From Solenopsis invicta (Eukaryota > Arthropoda > Insecta > Hymenoptera > Formicidae): 64,000 nucleotides of DNA. The notes under the pieces were generated by a model. The model did no database searches and was not told where the DNA came from. It saw nothing but the letters and a program-made list of their open reading frames with translations. Numbering within the stretch: the stretch's first letter is position 1; each line of letters starts with the position of its first letter. Shown here one piece after another: positions 52,788 through 62,896 of the stretch. Where the stretch lies: the NCBI RefSeq assembly GCF_016802725.1, contig NC_052667.1:16042346-16106345 (forward strand), read 5' to 3'. Position numbers and translations under genes: made by a program.

Positions 52788-53851
52788 TCAGCCCCCAGGG
52801 GAAATTCCCATTTCTTCTAGAATGGGGGGGAGGATCCTGGTCAGAATGGCCTGTATCCTCCCTTTTATTGTAACCTCCCCTTCTCCCGCCTTGGTAGAAG
52901 GAGATATCTTTTTTCCCGCTCTGGGTTTAGACACCCCTTTAGAAGAGGGGTTTGTCGTTACTATTTTGTCCGCCGCATTTAAGAGGGGATTCAGATGTCG
53001 CTGAACCCCTCTGAGCAGCGGCGCAAAGATAGACAACTCCTCGAGAATTGGCCTCGCTTTCTTTTTTTTATTCTTTTTGTTTCTCCCTCCGGGCGCCGAT
53101 CCCAGAAAGGGAAGTTTGTCAGCGTCCGGTAGGTCGCTGTGAGCTGCCTTCATCTCCACATCTATGACCTGGCTGCGGGAGGCAGTTCAGTCCATTTCCC
53201 CCGATCGCTCGAGACCGACAGAGACGGCGCTTTTGCCGTCCTCGGTCTCGGCGCGGCTCGGGGAAACTTCATAGGTCCCGGTCCTGGGAGGCGCTTGTTC
53301 CGCGCTGCCGGCCCTGCCGGCACCCATCTGGAGCTCGAGGAGGGCCGTAAGCCTTTCTACGTCCCCCTTGAGCCTCCTTTTTTTAGTCTGCCATTTTTCC
53401 CCGGCCTTTTCCAGAGAGGATCGGTCATCTCCGGCCGTGTGTGTTCACCCTCTTTCCGGCCTATGATAGAGGCAAGACCAGCGGAGAGTTCCGTAAAGGC
53501 CCTACAAAGGTCTCACCTGATGGGGCCCTGAATATTTGACGACCGCTCGACAGATTTGGCGAGCATCGACAAGACTTTAGTGACGATTGCCGCCACTACC
53601 GCTATAGGCTGGCTATCATACTCGATAGCCAGCTCTACAGCTTGGTTACTAGCCCTCTTTGCCGGGCCCGATGAGAGCAAGATCTCAGGGTCCAAAATGG
53701 CCCTGTGGTCTCTTTTGAGTTGCTTTGCCCTTTTGGTCTCGCCGCGGAGGGCTATGGCCTTTGCAATAACTTGCCTTATGTGCAAGGGGTCACTTGCGGG
53801 CCTTCCCCTGCTCTTACGGAGAGGCTCCTCCTTGGAGTTTGACAAGGTCAT
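52788..53851 (-). pseudogene. R1-A ORF1 (minus copy)
   Basis: First part (53,851-53,513) reads SKEEPLRKSRGRPASDPLH, KRAKQLKRDHRAILDPEILL, EYDSQPIAVVA, parallel to 15,860-16,201. After frame changes, 53,159-52,788 reads FLGSAPGGRNKKNKKKKARP and EELSIFAPLLRGVQRHLNPL, parallel to 16,600-16,960. The zinc-knuckle part is missing. The side-by-side similarity with the plus copy confirms that ORF1 is a genuine gene of the family. Confidence 0.85.
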
Positions 53852-53984
53852 GAATATTTTCTTGCTTTCGTCAGCCTTCCGGTGCGGCCTTTTATTTGCC
53901 CCCTAGGTTTGTCCCACCTCAATCGAAGATAAGTGGACGGAGATCGGAGAAGTGGTCCTGGAGAATGCCCTGGAGGTTCATGAC

Positions 53985-54890
53985 AAATCTAATATACAAG
54001 ATATATGCAGACACAACATATAATCAAACAACAATACATTAATTTAGGTTATAAGACTCTTTCATCAACAAATTAATAATTATAAGTTTATTTTATTATA
54101 CGAAAGGTCTAAAGGCTAGAATTAACCAAAAATATTAGAATAACCACAAATTCCAGTTGTGGTACTATTGGCTACAAGGTTCAATGACACACCGACAGAT
54201 GGCCATACTATATCACCACAAATTGCGAAGTGTGGTAATACCTCCATTTTGGCGGAGTGATACATGGCGGCGTCCGAAATAGGGGCCTCAACGAGAGAAG
54301 CCAAGCGTCGCCATATTGAGAGTCAGTCGGTTACAGACCGAGCTCAGAGACAGACCTATGCCACCGGGCATACGTGGTATGATGCAAGATTGCATCATCT
54401 CGCGCGCGACGCGAACGATTACATCATTCATTAAGAACAATAGTAATAGTGACTAGGGACCAATTGTACTTTTATTTTCTTTTATTATCATGTGTGTGCA
54501 ATAAACATTATATTATGTGAATCGGCATAAGTGATTTGCGCAACCGACATTGATAAGTCCCATCCCTATGTCACTACCTGAAATAAGAAGTGCATGAACA
54601 TTAAACTCAGTGCACGAAAACGAAATAAATAAACTTACCTGTGTACCGACGAACATTACGCAGCGGCGTAATCAATCCCACGACGACCGTTGACAGGAAG
54701 GACGAGCCTGGCCAATCACGTACGAGGATTCCTGAAACAGAAAGAAAGGACAATCACGTATCCCACCTTGGTAATTACAGGGTTAAATTACCTGGCGACC
54801 GTGAAATTCACGCAGGATTCATCTTAAAGGTAGGTGAAATAACCTGAAAAGTGAAAATTCGGAAATTAGCATTTGTTCGTCCGGTCACAC
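53985..54890. other. Unassigned 0.9-kb segment replacing part of R1-A 5' UTR
   Basis: R1-A similarity stops at about 53,985 and resumes at about 54,890, with about 460 bp of the family's UTR missing. The segment has AT-rich ends, two copies of a CACAAATT/TGTGGTA-type inverted pair near 54,145-54,240, a TAGTGACTAGGGACC near 54,450 and a small ORF (54,641-54,847) without known domains. It may be a separate inserted element. Confidence 0.5.
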
Positions 54891-55084
54891 CCCCTCCCCC
54901 CCACAATATGGAAAAGGTGCCCTGGGTACTCCCGGGGGATCGGCTTATGGCACGGACTCCGGGAATGTGACATCCGGAGTGCAGGCCACCAGCCCTTTAC
55001 ACGTCCATATGAAAGAGCCATCAAGGGCTCTCCCCATATGGGTTTTTAGGGGTCCCCCGCCTTTGAGAGCGGGGGCACCGTCAC

Positions 55085-55097
55085 GGGTGGCGCCACC
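55085..55097. repeat. 13-bp TSD of nested R1-A fragment (left)
   Basis: GGGTGGCGCCACC; the right copy at 55,334-55,346 is GGGTAGCGCCACC (one mismatch). Confidence 0.85.
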
Positions 55098-55333
55098 TTT
55101 TTTCTTTATAACGCAGAGGAAATGCGTTACCGCATACCCCAGGCCCCGGGGAAGGCCTGGTGGTTATGTGGGGCTCTTCCCCGCCGACGACATGTCGACG
55201 GGGACATACCCACTAAAACTTCTCCGGGTGTCCTGCCCTGGCCCATGACTGGGGGGTTCCGGGAACGCGTGCAGCATGCTTCCGGAGCCCCCCAGACCCG
55301 GAGCCCTCCGGACCCAGGAGCCCCCCGGACCCC
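55098..55333 (-). mobile_element. 236-bp R1-A 3'-end insertion within R1-A 5' UTR
   Basis: T-run at the left (A-tail on minus), then the terminal stem-loop (55,122-55,135) and about 200 bp of 3' UTR. It is bounded by a 13-bp TSD. The uninterrupted site is visible at 15,045-15,075 in the plus copy. Confidence 0.92.
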
Positions 55334-56235
55334 GGGTAGCGCCACCCTGGGGACCCCAACGGATGAGTCGAGTAACGGAAGCGGCGCTTCTTCCGCATCC
55401 TAACCGCCGTGGCGATCGGCACGTCCATCCAAGGGATTACAATCTCCTGAAGGGACTATAACACCAGCCCGACACCCGCTTCGGAAGAGACGCCGTCGCT
55501 GAGTGCCAGGTCAGACCACCCCCGCCCTGGGCCCCGCCTCGGAAAACTTCCGAGCGGCCCCAAAGCCAGTCCAGCACGTAAGCTCGGGGAGAGTTTCTCA
55601 CGAGGCACGCGCTGGACTATCCTCCACCGACCCGACCCAGCCCCGGAATAATTCCGGGCGGTCCGGAGACGGCCCAGCCCGCTGGGTCCGGTAAACCGGG
55701 GTTCCAGCGACCCGTCCGCTCTACCCTAAGATGGCGAGGCGTTCCGTTCCAGGACTAAATCTCTTCACAGAAACACCTGCCATCTCACGCACGCACCCCC
55801 GGCCCTGCCTCGGAAACGTCCAAGCGGCCCGAGTGCAGTCCCGACCCGATGCACCGGGGAAGGTTTCCCACGATGCACGCGCCGGGACATCCCACGCCGT
55901 TCTGACCCTGCCCTAAAATACGTCCAGGCGGCCCGGAAATCGCCCAGCCCGACGGGTTCGGTAGCACCGAGATCCCATCGGCCCGTCCTACTTTGTTGAG
56001 GAGCCGGCTCTCCCCATACCAGGACGCGAGCCATAAAAACAACACCGTTCTTAGACACAGAAATCACCAGCTCCTCCGTCTCATGTGCCCGCCGCGCCAG
56101 AAAGCGCCTTGGGCACCACCTTCGTGAGAAAGCAAATGCCTTTCCGGTGACTTCTTAGACCCTCCATTTTTTTTTGCTCAAGGGCGACTCGAGGAAGAGG
56201 GAGCCTCCTCACCACGACAAGGTGAGTCACCATCA

Positions 56236-56490
56236 AAGGGGATCACTAGGGCGCCTCCGGCGAGCTGAGTCGGTCGTTAGACCATCCGGGGACCTCCGAA
56301 AGTATGCTGCACGTGTTCCCAGAGCCCTCCCCCCTTCCCCAGTAAAGGACCAGTGTAGGACACCCAGAGAAGTTTTGGTGGGTAAGCCTCTTTCGGCACG
56401 TCATCGACGGGGGAGAGCCCCACATAACCACCGGGCCTTCCCCGAGGACCGGGGTATGCGGTAACGCATTCCCCTCCATTACAAAAAAAA
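56236..56490 (+). mobile_element. R1-A 3' UTR fragment (plus)
   Basis: Carries the family's final 250 bp with stem-loop at 56,456-56,469 and an eight-A tail (56,483-56,490). It lies between two oppositely oriented R1-A-type 5' ends. No clear TSD. Confidence 0.8.
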
Positions 56491-56535
56491 GGATCGGTGT
56501 GTTTCCTCCTCGGCGGTGATTCACCTTGTCGTGGT

Positions 56536-57169
56536 GAGGGGGCTTTCTCTGCTAAGGCAAAGGGTCTAAAAGATTACCACATGTCACTCTACCGGGAGTG
56601 GCATATTTTTCGGACAAGGTGCGCGTATCAGCGACGCGTCATCCTGGACTTTGGACAGAAGGACCCGGTTGCGTAACGGGTGGGACGGTCATGGTTCGAA
56701 ATGACGGGCGCAGAGCTTCCGATTAGGGGCGTGAAGCCCTGATCAGAGGCGCGAAGCCCCCCGATTAGAGCCAGGGGTAGAGATACACTCTGACTGGGCA
56801 AAGCTGGTATCTCCCTGAAGAATTCACGCGTGGTGTTAGTTCACTCGCCTGGGCGTGTGATTCCCCGGAAGGACTGACCGGAGGAGAAGGAACCCATAGC
56901 GCAGCGCTCAAGTCCCGAATCTAAAGGAATCAGTCTGGTGACACCGCGTTGGCACCCGGGTGTGAGACTTTTGGGTGTGGCGGTCTTGGCCAGTACCGCA
57001 CTCGAGCAGTCACCATCCCGCTAGGTAGCAAAACTCCACGATTGGAGTTACGAGTAAGATTCCTGTCTTGCAAACCGCTACGAGACGGGTACTCAGAGAC
57101 GGCGTGGGGATTCTCTGAGGCACGGGATAGGCGGTGAGATGGACAGTGGAAAGGTCACTACCGGGGTGG
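56536..57169 (+). other. Leader of R1-A-related element
   Basis: GC-rich non-coding sequence that has no close match in the plus copy at 14,143 beyond the first 50 bp. Local duplication: GAGGCGCGAAGCCC-type words near 56,725-56,765. Confidence 0.5.
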
Positions 57170-57887
57170 CCCGAAACTCGACATCCCACCAACAGGGGTC
57201 TGCATTTCCCCTCGTATAAAAACTCGGATGCAAGGAAACGGGTAGGGGAAGGTAGATTGATGCGGGCCTCCCACGTGGGAGCGCACGCGTCACACATCGG
57301 CCAGCAGGGGTCTGCCTTCCCCTAGTCTGAAACACGAAGGCATGGGTAGGACACGGGTAGGAACGGTGGATTGACGCTGCAATTTCCCGAAATCAAAGGA
57401 TGTCGTTGATGTCACACACCGCAAAGGTAACCTCCTCTGCCTGTATACATAACCAAAGGCGTAGGTGGGCGGGGTAGGGGGAAACTTAGCTTCACGCGCG
57501 TTTTCGTGTAGGCGGAGGTGGATTGACGCGGTTCTTACACTGAAAAGGCTGTGAGTTCATGTGTCACACATCGGCCAGCAAGGGTTTGCCTCCCCCTAGT
57601 TTAAAACTCGGAGGCAGGGACATGGGTAGGGGCGGTGGACAGACATAGCATTGATACAACAGTTGTATCAAAAGCATGCCGTTGATGTCACACATTGCCA
57701 CAAAGGAGTCGATGCCTCCCCTGTATAAAACGCGAAGCAGGAAACCAAGTAGGAATCCTGGGAGGGACCGGAATCCCGAACTCATGCAGCACCAACAGGA
57801 ACCCGCCAGTCCCCTGGATAAAAAATCGACTGATCGCGATCGGTTTAGCTCAAGATAGTTTTGTCTCCACGGTGGGAGACTCGGGCA
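57170..57887 (+). repeat. Diverged tandem array, units of about 110-150 bp (left part)
   Basis: Recurring core: CACATCGGCCAGCARGGGTC, followed by TGCCTTCCCCTAGTYTRAAAC, then a GGTGGATTGACG end. Cores begin near 57,180, 57,293, 57,414, 57,563 and 57,690. Units differ a lot in sequence and length. No ORF is conserved through it. Confidence 0.75.
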
Positions 57888-57901
57888 GGCACTTTCTCGC
57901 A
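57888..57901. repeat. 14-bp TSD (left) of nested R1-clade insertion
   Basis: GGCACTTTCTCGCA here and at 59,101-59,114. Confidence 0.93.
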
Positions 57902-59100
57902 GGCGAGCCTGTGACGTTCGACTCGCTCACAGAAAAAAGGGACCAGGTGAGATGAGACGAGTTCCGACACTGGTGTTAGAGGCTCCCTCACGCCAAGGTC
58001 GAACTCAGAGTAGTCGAGGCCATCGGGCCTGTACTTGACCGGTGGGTGAAAAGGGGTCATAGGGGCCTCTCGTTCTATTTGACGCAGGTGCTCACCTGGC
58101 ATGATTGTTTCGGGGAGCACTTGCACGAGAGAGCCAGACGGGAGGCCACCACAAAGTGCCACCACTGTCCAGAGCCAAGAGACACGGCGCAACACACTTT
58201 GGAGGTATGCCCAGCGTGGGCTGACGAGCGCCGTGCCCTCGTGGCGGTGGTGGGGAACGACCTCTCTCTTCCCGCGGTAATCAGGCGAATCATAGAGGGT
58301 CCGAAAAAATAAAATGCTTTCTCCTTCTTCTGCGGCACTGTCATGTCGCGGAAAGAGGCGGCAGAGCGGGCGCGGGAAGATGACCCCAACGCGCCCGCTG
58401 AAAAAGGGCGAAGGGGCGGGGAGGAGACGGAAGAGGGTATACCTGCAACAACATCAGTAGGTCCTCCTCCCTCTCCACCCCCCCCCCTGTGGAAGAAACT
58501 GGAAAGGGAGAAAATGATTCCGTTGCTCTCTCCCTTCCCAACAGAGTTTCGCCGGCGGCAACAATATGTCGTTGCCAGGAAAGTCGCCGGCCCGGCTCTT
58601 TGCTACCATCATGAAAAATTTGAGCCGAGCCAAAAAGAAACAGTGGGAAGGGAGGACCCTCGCAGCACCGACTAGATCGGACAGAGGGCCCTACCCTCTC
58701 CACTGTTGAGGAGGTACGCCTCAGGCGGAATCAGCGGCGGGGTAGTTGCCCGGCTAACCCGTCTGGGACTTGAGATGCGGAAGTGCGAACCTAGGGCCCT
58801 CTTCCACGGGTGCTCGTTGCACCCCTGGCATCCCGATTCGGGCGGCTGGGGCTTAACTTTGATCGAGTCTCGGGTGCTAACTCCGGAAGGGGGTCTCTGC
58901 TCTCGAACGGGGACCCCTATGGACTAGGATCGCAGTGCATGTTACTTCGATCCCGTGATCCGTCCCGACCTCAGACGCCGGAAAAGCTGGGTTTTAGTGA
59001 GTATGTCGGCCACGTCTAGGTCGAAGAATCTCACGTACGCCGCGTCCTGTTCCCACAGGCGCGGAGACCCATAAAAGTGTTTCCCAACTATAAAAAAAAA
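57902..59100 (+). mobile_element. 5'-truncated R1-clade copy with 14-bp TSD
   Basis: 1199 bp with the ORF2 C-terminus (to about 58,312 and beyond), a 3' UTR and a nine-A tail (59,092-59,100). It is flanked by identical 14-bp sequences, and the target is the tandem array, which continues on the other side. Its 3' end does not match the GTAA stem-loop UTR, so it is a related but different subfamily. Confidence 0.93.
58046..58675 (+). pseudogene. R1-clade ORF2 C-terminal fragment
   Basis: Reads LSFYLTQVLTWHDCFGEHLH then the zinc knuckle CHHCPEPRDTAQHTLEVC (about 58,157-58,210) and VVGNDLSLPAVIRRI. After a stop near 58,310 the tail resumes in another frame (KEAAERAREDD...ATTSVGPPPSPPPP). It is the same domain as at 23,617 but clearly diverged. 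Confidence 0.85.
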
Positions 59101-59114
59101 GGCACTTTCTCGCA
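59101..59114. repeat. 14-bp TSD (right)
   Basis: GGCACTTTCTCGCA, identical to 57,888-57,901. Confidence 0.93.
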
Positions 59115-59410
59115 AATCGCTGCGAGGAAGATGACTCGGAGTCGGTGGAGGTTCTCCCGAGTTACGGATTAGGCGGGCAATAAAAGGCGGAGAGACATAG
59201 TCCCGAAGCTTGACATCTCACTAACAGGAGTCTGCATTTCCCCTTGTATAAAAACTTGGATGCAGAGACACGGGTAAATGGGGGTGGATTGACGTGCTCC
59301 TTCCACGTGGAAGCGTCGGTGTCGCACATCGGCCAGCAAGAGTCTGCCTTCCCCTAATTTAAAACACAAAGGCAAGGATACGGGTAAAAGCGATAAATCG
59401 ACGGGGTGAC
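59115..59410 (+). repeat. Diverged tandem array (right part)
   Basis: Two more units (cores near 59,211 and 59,326) continue the array cut by the 57,902-59,100 insertion. Confidence 0.75.
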
Positions 59411-59431
59411 TTCTACCAAACGGGGTCACCG

Positions 59432-60055
59432 GTGTCAAAGGGGAAAAAAGGAGGGTCTGGCAAATCGGGATTGGGTAGGTCTGGCGCCCAAGAAAAGGCG
59501 AAAACCCCCAAAATCAGGCCACCAACAACGGCTGTCATAGCCGTAACGTGCACCAAACCGAAAACATACGCCGAGGTCCTCAAGACCGCGAGAGAGAAAG
59601 TTAGCCTTTCCTCCCTTAGGATTGAGGACTTGCGGTCTCGGAGGGCCAGACGAGGGCCCTGATTCTCAAGGTCAGGGGCACCGACAATGGTGCCAAAGCT
59701 GACGTCCGAGAGAATCAAGAAGGTCCTACGGAGAAAAGAAAAGAAACCCTCTCCCCCTGGGCGATAGGCCAGGATGTCGCTGCCACTGCCGCGGAAATAA
59801 CAGCGGTAAAGAACCGCCACCAGCGCGGCGGCGGCGCACTCGTTAAAGTCGCCCCCTCCCTCCCGACCATACCGGAAAAGGAAAAGAACGACAGCGACGC
59901 AGAGATACACGAGGCAGGGCCCGCCACCTCACCATGCAGAGGGTCCAGCGTATGGAACCCGTAGCAGGGCGGCGCGGGGGGTGACCGCAGGGGCCACAGC
60001 CACAGAGATGCGGGGTGCGGAAAACTGGCCTATAGGGACACGTTCCCCCGCCCAC
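59432..60055 (+). pseudogene. R1-A ORF1 piece fused to ORF2 tail (internal deletion)
   Basis: 59,432-59,662 reads KAKTPKIRPPTTAVIAVTCT and TYAEVLKTAREKVSLSS, matching KAKIPKIRPPTTAVVTITCA and AYAEVLKTASKKVNFSS at 17,310-17,420. After a frame change the sequence gives APSLPTIPEKEKNDSDAE (about 59,845-59,900), matching the ORF2 tail APSLPTIREEEESDGANTE at 24,020. The zinc knuckles of ORF1 and nearly all ORF2 lie in the deletion. Confidence 0.75.
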
Positions 60056-60608
60056 TCAGAAGCCGGTGAGGCCAGTCACTCCCCTTGATAAAGAGAAGGG
60101 GGCGTCCCACGCACTAGATGGGCGTCCTCTCCCCTGGCCTCGCCGGGAAAAAGGAATAGGAAGCATAGCGCTCCTATCCCCCCTTGAAGAAGTAAGGAGT
60201 GCGCGCCGACACTAGTCAGCGCAAGATTAGACCCAGGGCTCTCCGGCGGGGGCTTCTGGTTTATACCTCTCAGAACAACCAGGGAAAGAGGCGTGGGGGG
60301 GAAGATGGTGTCCCTTTCCCCCGATCTGAGGCAGACTCACAGCCCTGCCGGAGGCTCCCATCACTGGGGCGCCTCCGGCGAGCTGAGTCGGCCGTTAGGC
60401 CGACCGGGTCCGGGGGGCTCCGAAAGTATGCTGCACACGTTTCCGGAGCCCCCCCAACTAAGGACCAGGGCAGGACACCCAAAGGGGTTTTAGTGGGTAG
60501 ACCCCCGCCGGCATGTCGCTGGCGGGGGAGAGCCCCACATAACCACCAGGCCCCCCCCGGGGCCTGGGGTATGCGGTAACGCATTTTCCCTCCGTAAACA
60601 AAAAAAAA
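60056..60608 (+). other. R1-A 3' UTR and A-tail (plus)
   Basis: Standard 3' UTR, terminal stem-loop at 60,571-60,584 and a nine-A tail up to 60,608. A GTTACCCCCACT follows outside the element. Confidence 0.8.
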
Positions 60609-60719
60609 GTTACCCCCACTAAAGTTGGGGCAACCATAGGGATCATTTCCAGAGTACTGTTTCCCACAACCATTTTGTATTGATGAGCGGAAAATAACAT
60701 TATTATTTAGTTGTGGCAA

Positions 60720-61407
60720 CCGTAATTTTTTCTCCGTGTCGGAATAGGTGGTAATCAGAAAAGGCGATGTCAGGAAAATACGGCGGTTGAGGTAAGACTT
60801 CCCATTTCAGTGTTTTCAGATAGGTTTTAACGACCTGAGCAACATGTGGCCAAACCTTGTCGTACAGCAAAATCACTTTTTTGTGTCTTTGCTCGTATTG
60901 TGACCGTTTTTCTTTCAATGCTTGGCTCAAACGGATTAGTTGTGTTTGGTAGCGAGCTCTTGTGATAGTTTTATCCGGTTGCAACAGCTCATAATAAACC
61001 ACGCCGAGCTGGTTGTTTCTCCAATTCTGCGTCTCCAAACTTGTCCGGGATGCTCCTTGTCTTCTACACCGAAATCATTACTTTTGTAGCGTTGAAACTA
61101 TTCTCGACATGTTTTTCTTTAATGGAAGCCTCACCAAAAGTTTCTACAATCTTTTGGCGCTCCTCAGCCGCAGATTTTTCTGAATTAAAAATAAGAAGCA
61201 AAACTTTCCGCAAATGACGCTTATTTGGCACAAATTTTGACATCTTTGCGCACAGAAAAATATATGACGCCGATAAAAATTTACAAATGCAATGGGAGTT
61301 GTTAAATGCCTAACCTAACATTTGATGTTTTTGATTTAACGTTTTTGACCATCATTTACCGCTAACGCCATTTATTGGAAAACGGCGGTTTTCATTTTGT
61401 ACTCCTA
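60720..61407 (-). pseudogene. Deleted mariner copy, same family as 28,135
   Basis: Minus-strand transposase C-terminal part: NQLGVVYYELLQPDKTITRARY, ILLYDKVWPHVAQVV (the DN after the second catalytic Asp is changed to DK), PPYFPDIAFSDYHLF. The middle of the gene is deleted between about 61,015 and 61,050, after which helix-turn-helix coding remnants run to about 61,250. The right TIR (61,377-61,407, AAAACGGCGGTTTT then GTACTCCTAA) is present; the left TIR is lost. Not functional. Confidence 0.88.
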
Positions 61408-61739
61408 ATATAATAAACTCTATAAAAGTAGATAGATCCGGCAGTGATATAATTGAATTTCGGATGAATATAAATAAAAAAACTATTTATACTATTGAAA
61501 ACAAAGGAATTATAGAAAGTTTTGAGGTTGTTACAAGAGCAGCTAGAAGAAGTCGTTATGGGCTTACCAAGAAAGAAAAGTACGGAAGAGGGAATAACTA
61601 GTGATACATTGGAGACAATTTTTTTCTGTAATAAAAGAAGAATTTGCATTTTTAATAAACAATTCCGTAATGAGTAACACTATTGTAGACAGCTCAAATA
61701 AAGCGATTCTTTACGATTTTTTTGCGTAGAAAAAAAAGT
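61408..61739. other. AT-rich spacer
   Basis: No supported gene or repeat in about 330 bp. Confidence 0.5.
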
Positions 61740-62892
61740 AAGAGAATAATAATATTCAAGGATGTTATTAAACATACATATTTTTAAGTATTCAAAAAAA
61801 ATTTTTTTATTAGAAAATATTACAAAATGACGACGCTAGAATTATTTTCGTGAGACGTGATTAATATAAGGTGATCTGCGGCACGCAGTAGAACTATCGT
61901 AGATATTTACTTGAAACAAAAAAAAATTTTTTCTTAATCTACATGAATACAGTTAGAGAAACGTAAGGAAGTTGAAAAATATTTATTTTTAAGTAATTGG
62001 CAAGCATTTAAAAAAAAATTAAATTTTTGACGAAAAACGGGCAATTATTTGTCAATAAATAATGTTCTAATTAACTTATCAAAAGTTCCGTACGTGTTTC
62101 TCTTCAAAATGTTATTGTAAAGAAGTGGTTAAAATTTTGAGTAGAAAGAATAAAAATTGTTTGGAGTTCTGCTGCGTGCCGTTTTAAAAACGTTTTGAGA
62201 AAAACGCGTTTTAAGTTTAGAAACGTGTTTTGGACGTGAAAAAATGAAAAATGTGATTGTTTGAAATTTCTTAAAACTAGTCTGCTATCTCAGGACCGTA
62301 AAGCATCCCTTCTTCACTCAAGTATTCTTTCTTATTTTGTTTTTGCGTCAATTTTATGCATGTCTTCTTTACCGTATCTGTTTAAGACCGCTCGGCGTTC
62401 TTGTGCCTTTTTTCAATCACACCAAGACACTGAGCACTTCTCGTTTTGCGGATTTTCATCGGTTTTCATTAGATACAAATAAATGATTTTAAATTAGAAT
62501 TGCACACAAAAATCAAATTTTCAAGCGATAAAATGATGTGCTCGCAACACGTGAAATGTTTTCTTGTAGATGTACGCTATACTATAGTAACGTACTTTTG
62601 TTTTAAAATGCTTGTCATTCAACATAAACTCCTTGTAACAACATTTGTTGGTGTATTAGAATAGTTAGAAATCAGAAGATAAGTCATTACGCTGTACTCT
62701 TTAAGCAAATAACAATGTGCCGTAGGTAGACGTTTTGGAGTAGTCCGACACGCTTAAGAGAGAGCACAAAATTTTAAAAGAGAAATTTTATAATAGACAT
62801 AAGACATTTTTAACTCATTCTAGAAGGATCAAAGCATTTTTTAAAGCAATAAAAAAATCGATTTTTCAAAAATTCTATAGTGGTGTTACTCC
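61740..62892. mobile_element. TTAA-flanked element, diverged copy 2 (left end unclear)
   Basis: The right end GGTGTTACTCC is followed by TTAA (62,893-62,896), matching the right end of copy 1. Internal matches include ACAAAATGRCGACG (61,824) and a CTAAGGAAGTACGTAGGG-like word near 61,970. The left TIR is not found. It is inserted in a Jockey-like element, whose coding continues after the TTAA. Confidence 0.65.
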
Positions 62893-62896
62893 TTAA

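Larger units (their letters stand above)
50743..56235 (-). mobile_element. R1-A copy on minus strand, with internal losses and insertions
   Basis: From right to left: 5' UTR (56,235-54,890, with a nested insertion), an unrelated segment (54,890-53,985), ORF1 (53,851-52,788), linker and RT parts (52,749-51,559), ORF2 C-terminal tail (51,552-51,301), 3' UTR, and ten-A tail (T-run 50,743-50,752). The endonuclease and the RT thumb/zinc knuckle are deleted. Probably one insertion that retained both ends, as all parts are in order. Confidence 0.8.
54891..56235 (-). other. R1-A 5' UTR (minus copy)
   Basis: Reverse complement of most of 14,143-15,240, for example the CCATATGGGG region at 55,030 and GGCGACTCGAGGAAGAGGGA near 56,195. 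A 236-bp R1-A 3' end is inserted at 55,098-55,333. Confidence 0.8.
56500..60608 (+). mobile_element. R1-A-related element, internally deleted, with nested insertion
   Basis: The start, GGTGATTCACCTTGTCGTGG (56,516-56,535), is the mirror of the neighbouring minus copy's 5' end. Then come an unmatched leader, a tandem array (57,170-57,887 and 59,115-59,410), an ORF1 piece (59,432), an ORF2 tail piece and a standard 3' UTR with A-tail (60,600-60,608). The whole of ORF2 except its tail is missing. A separate R1-clade insertion (57,902-59,100) splits the array. Whether the leader and array belong to the same element is inferred from order only. Confidence 0.6.
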
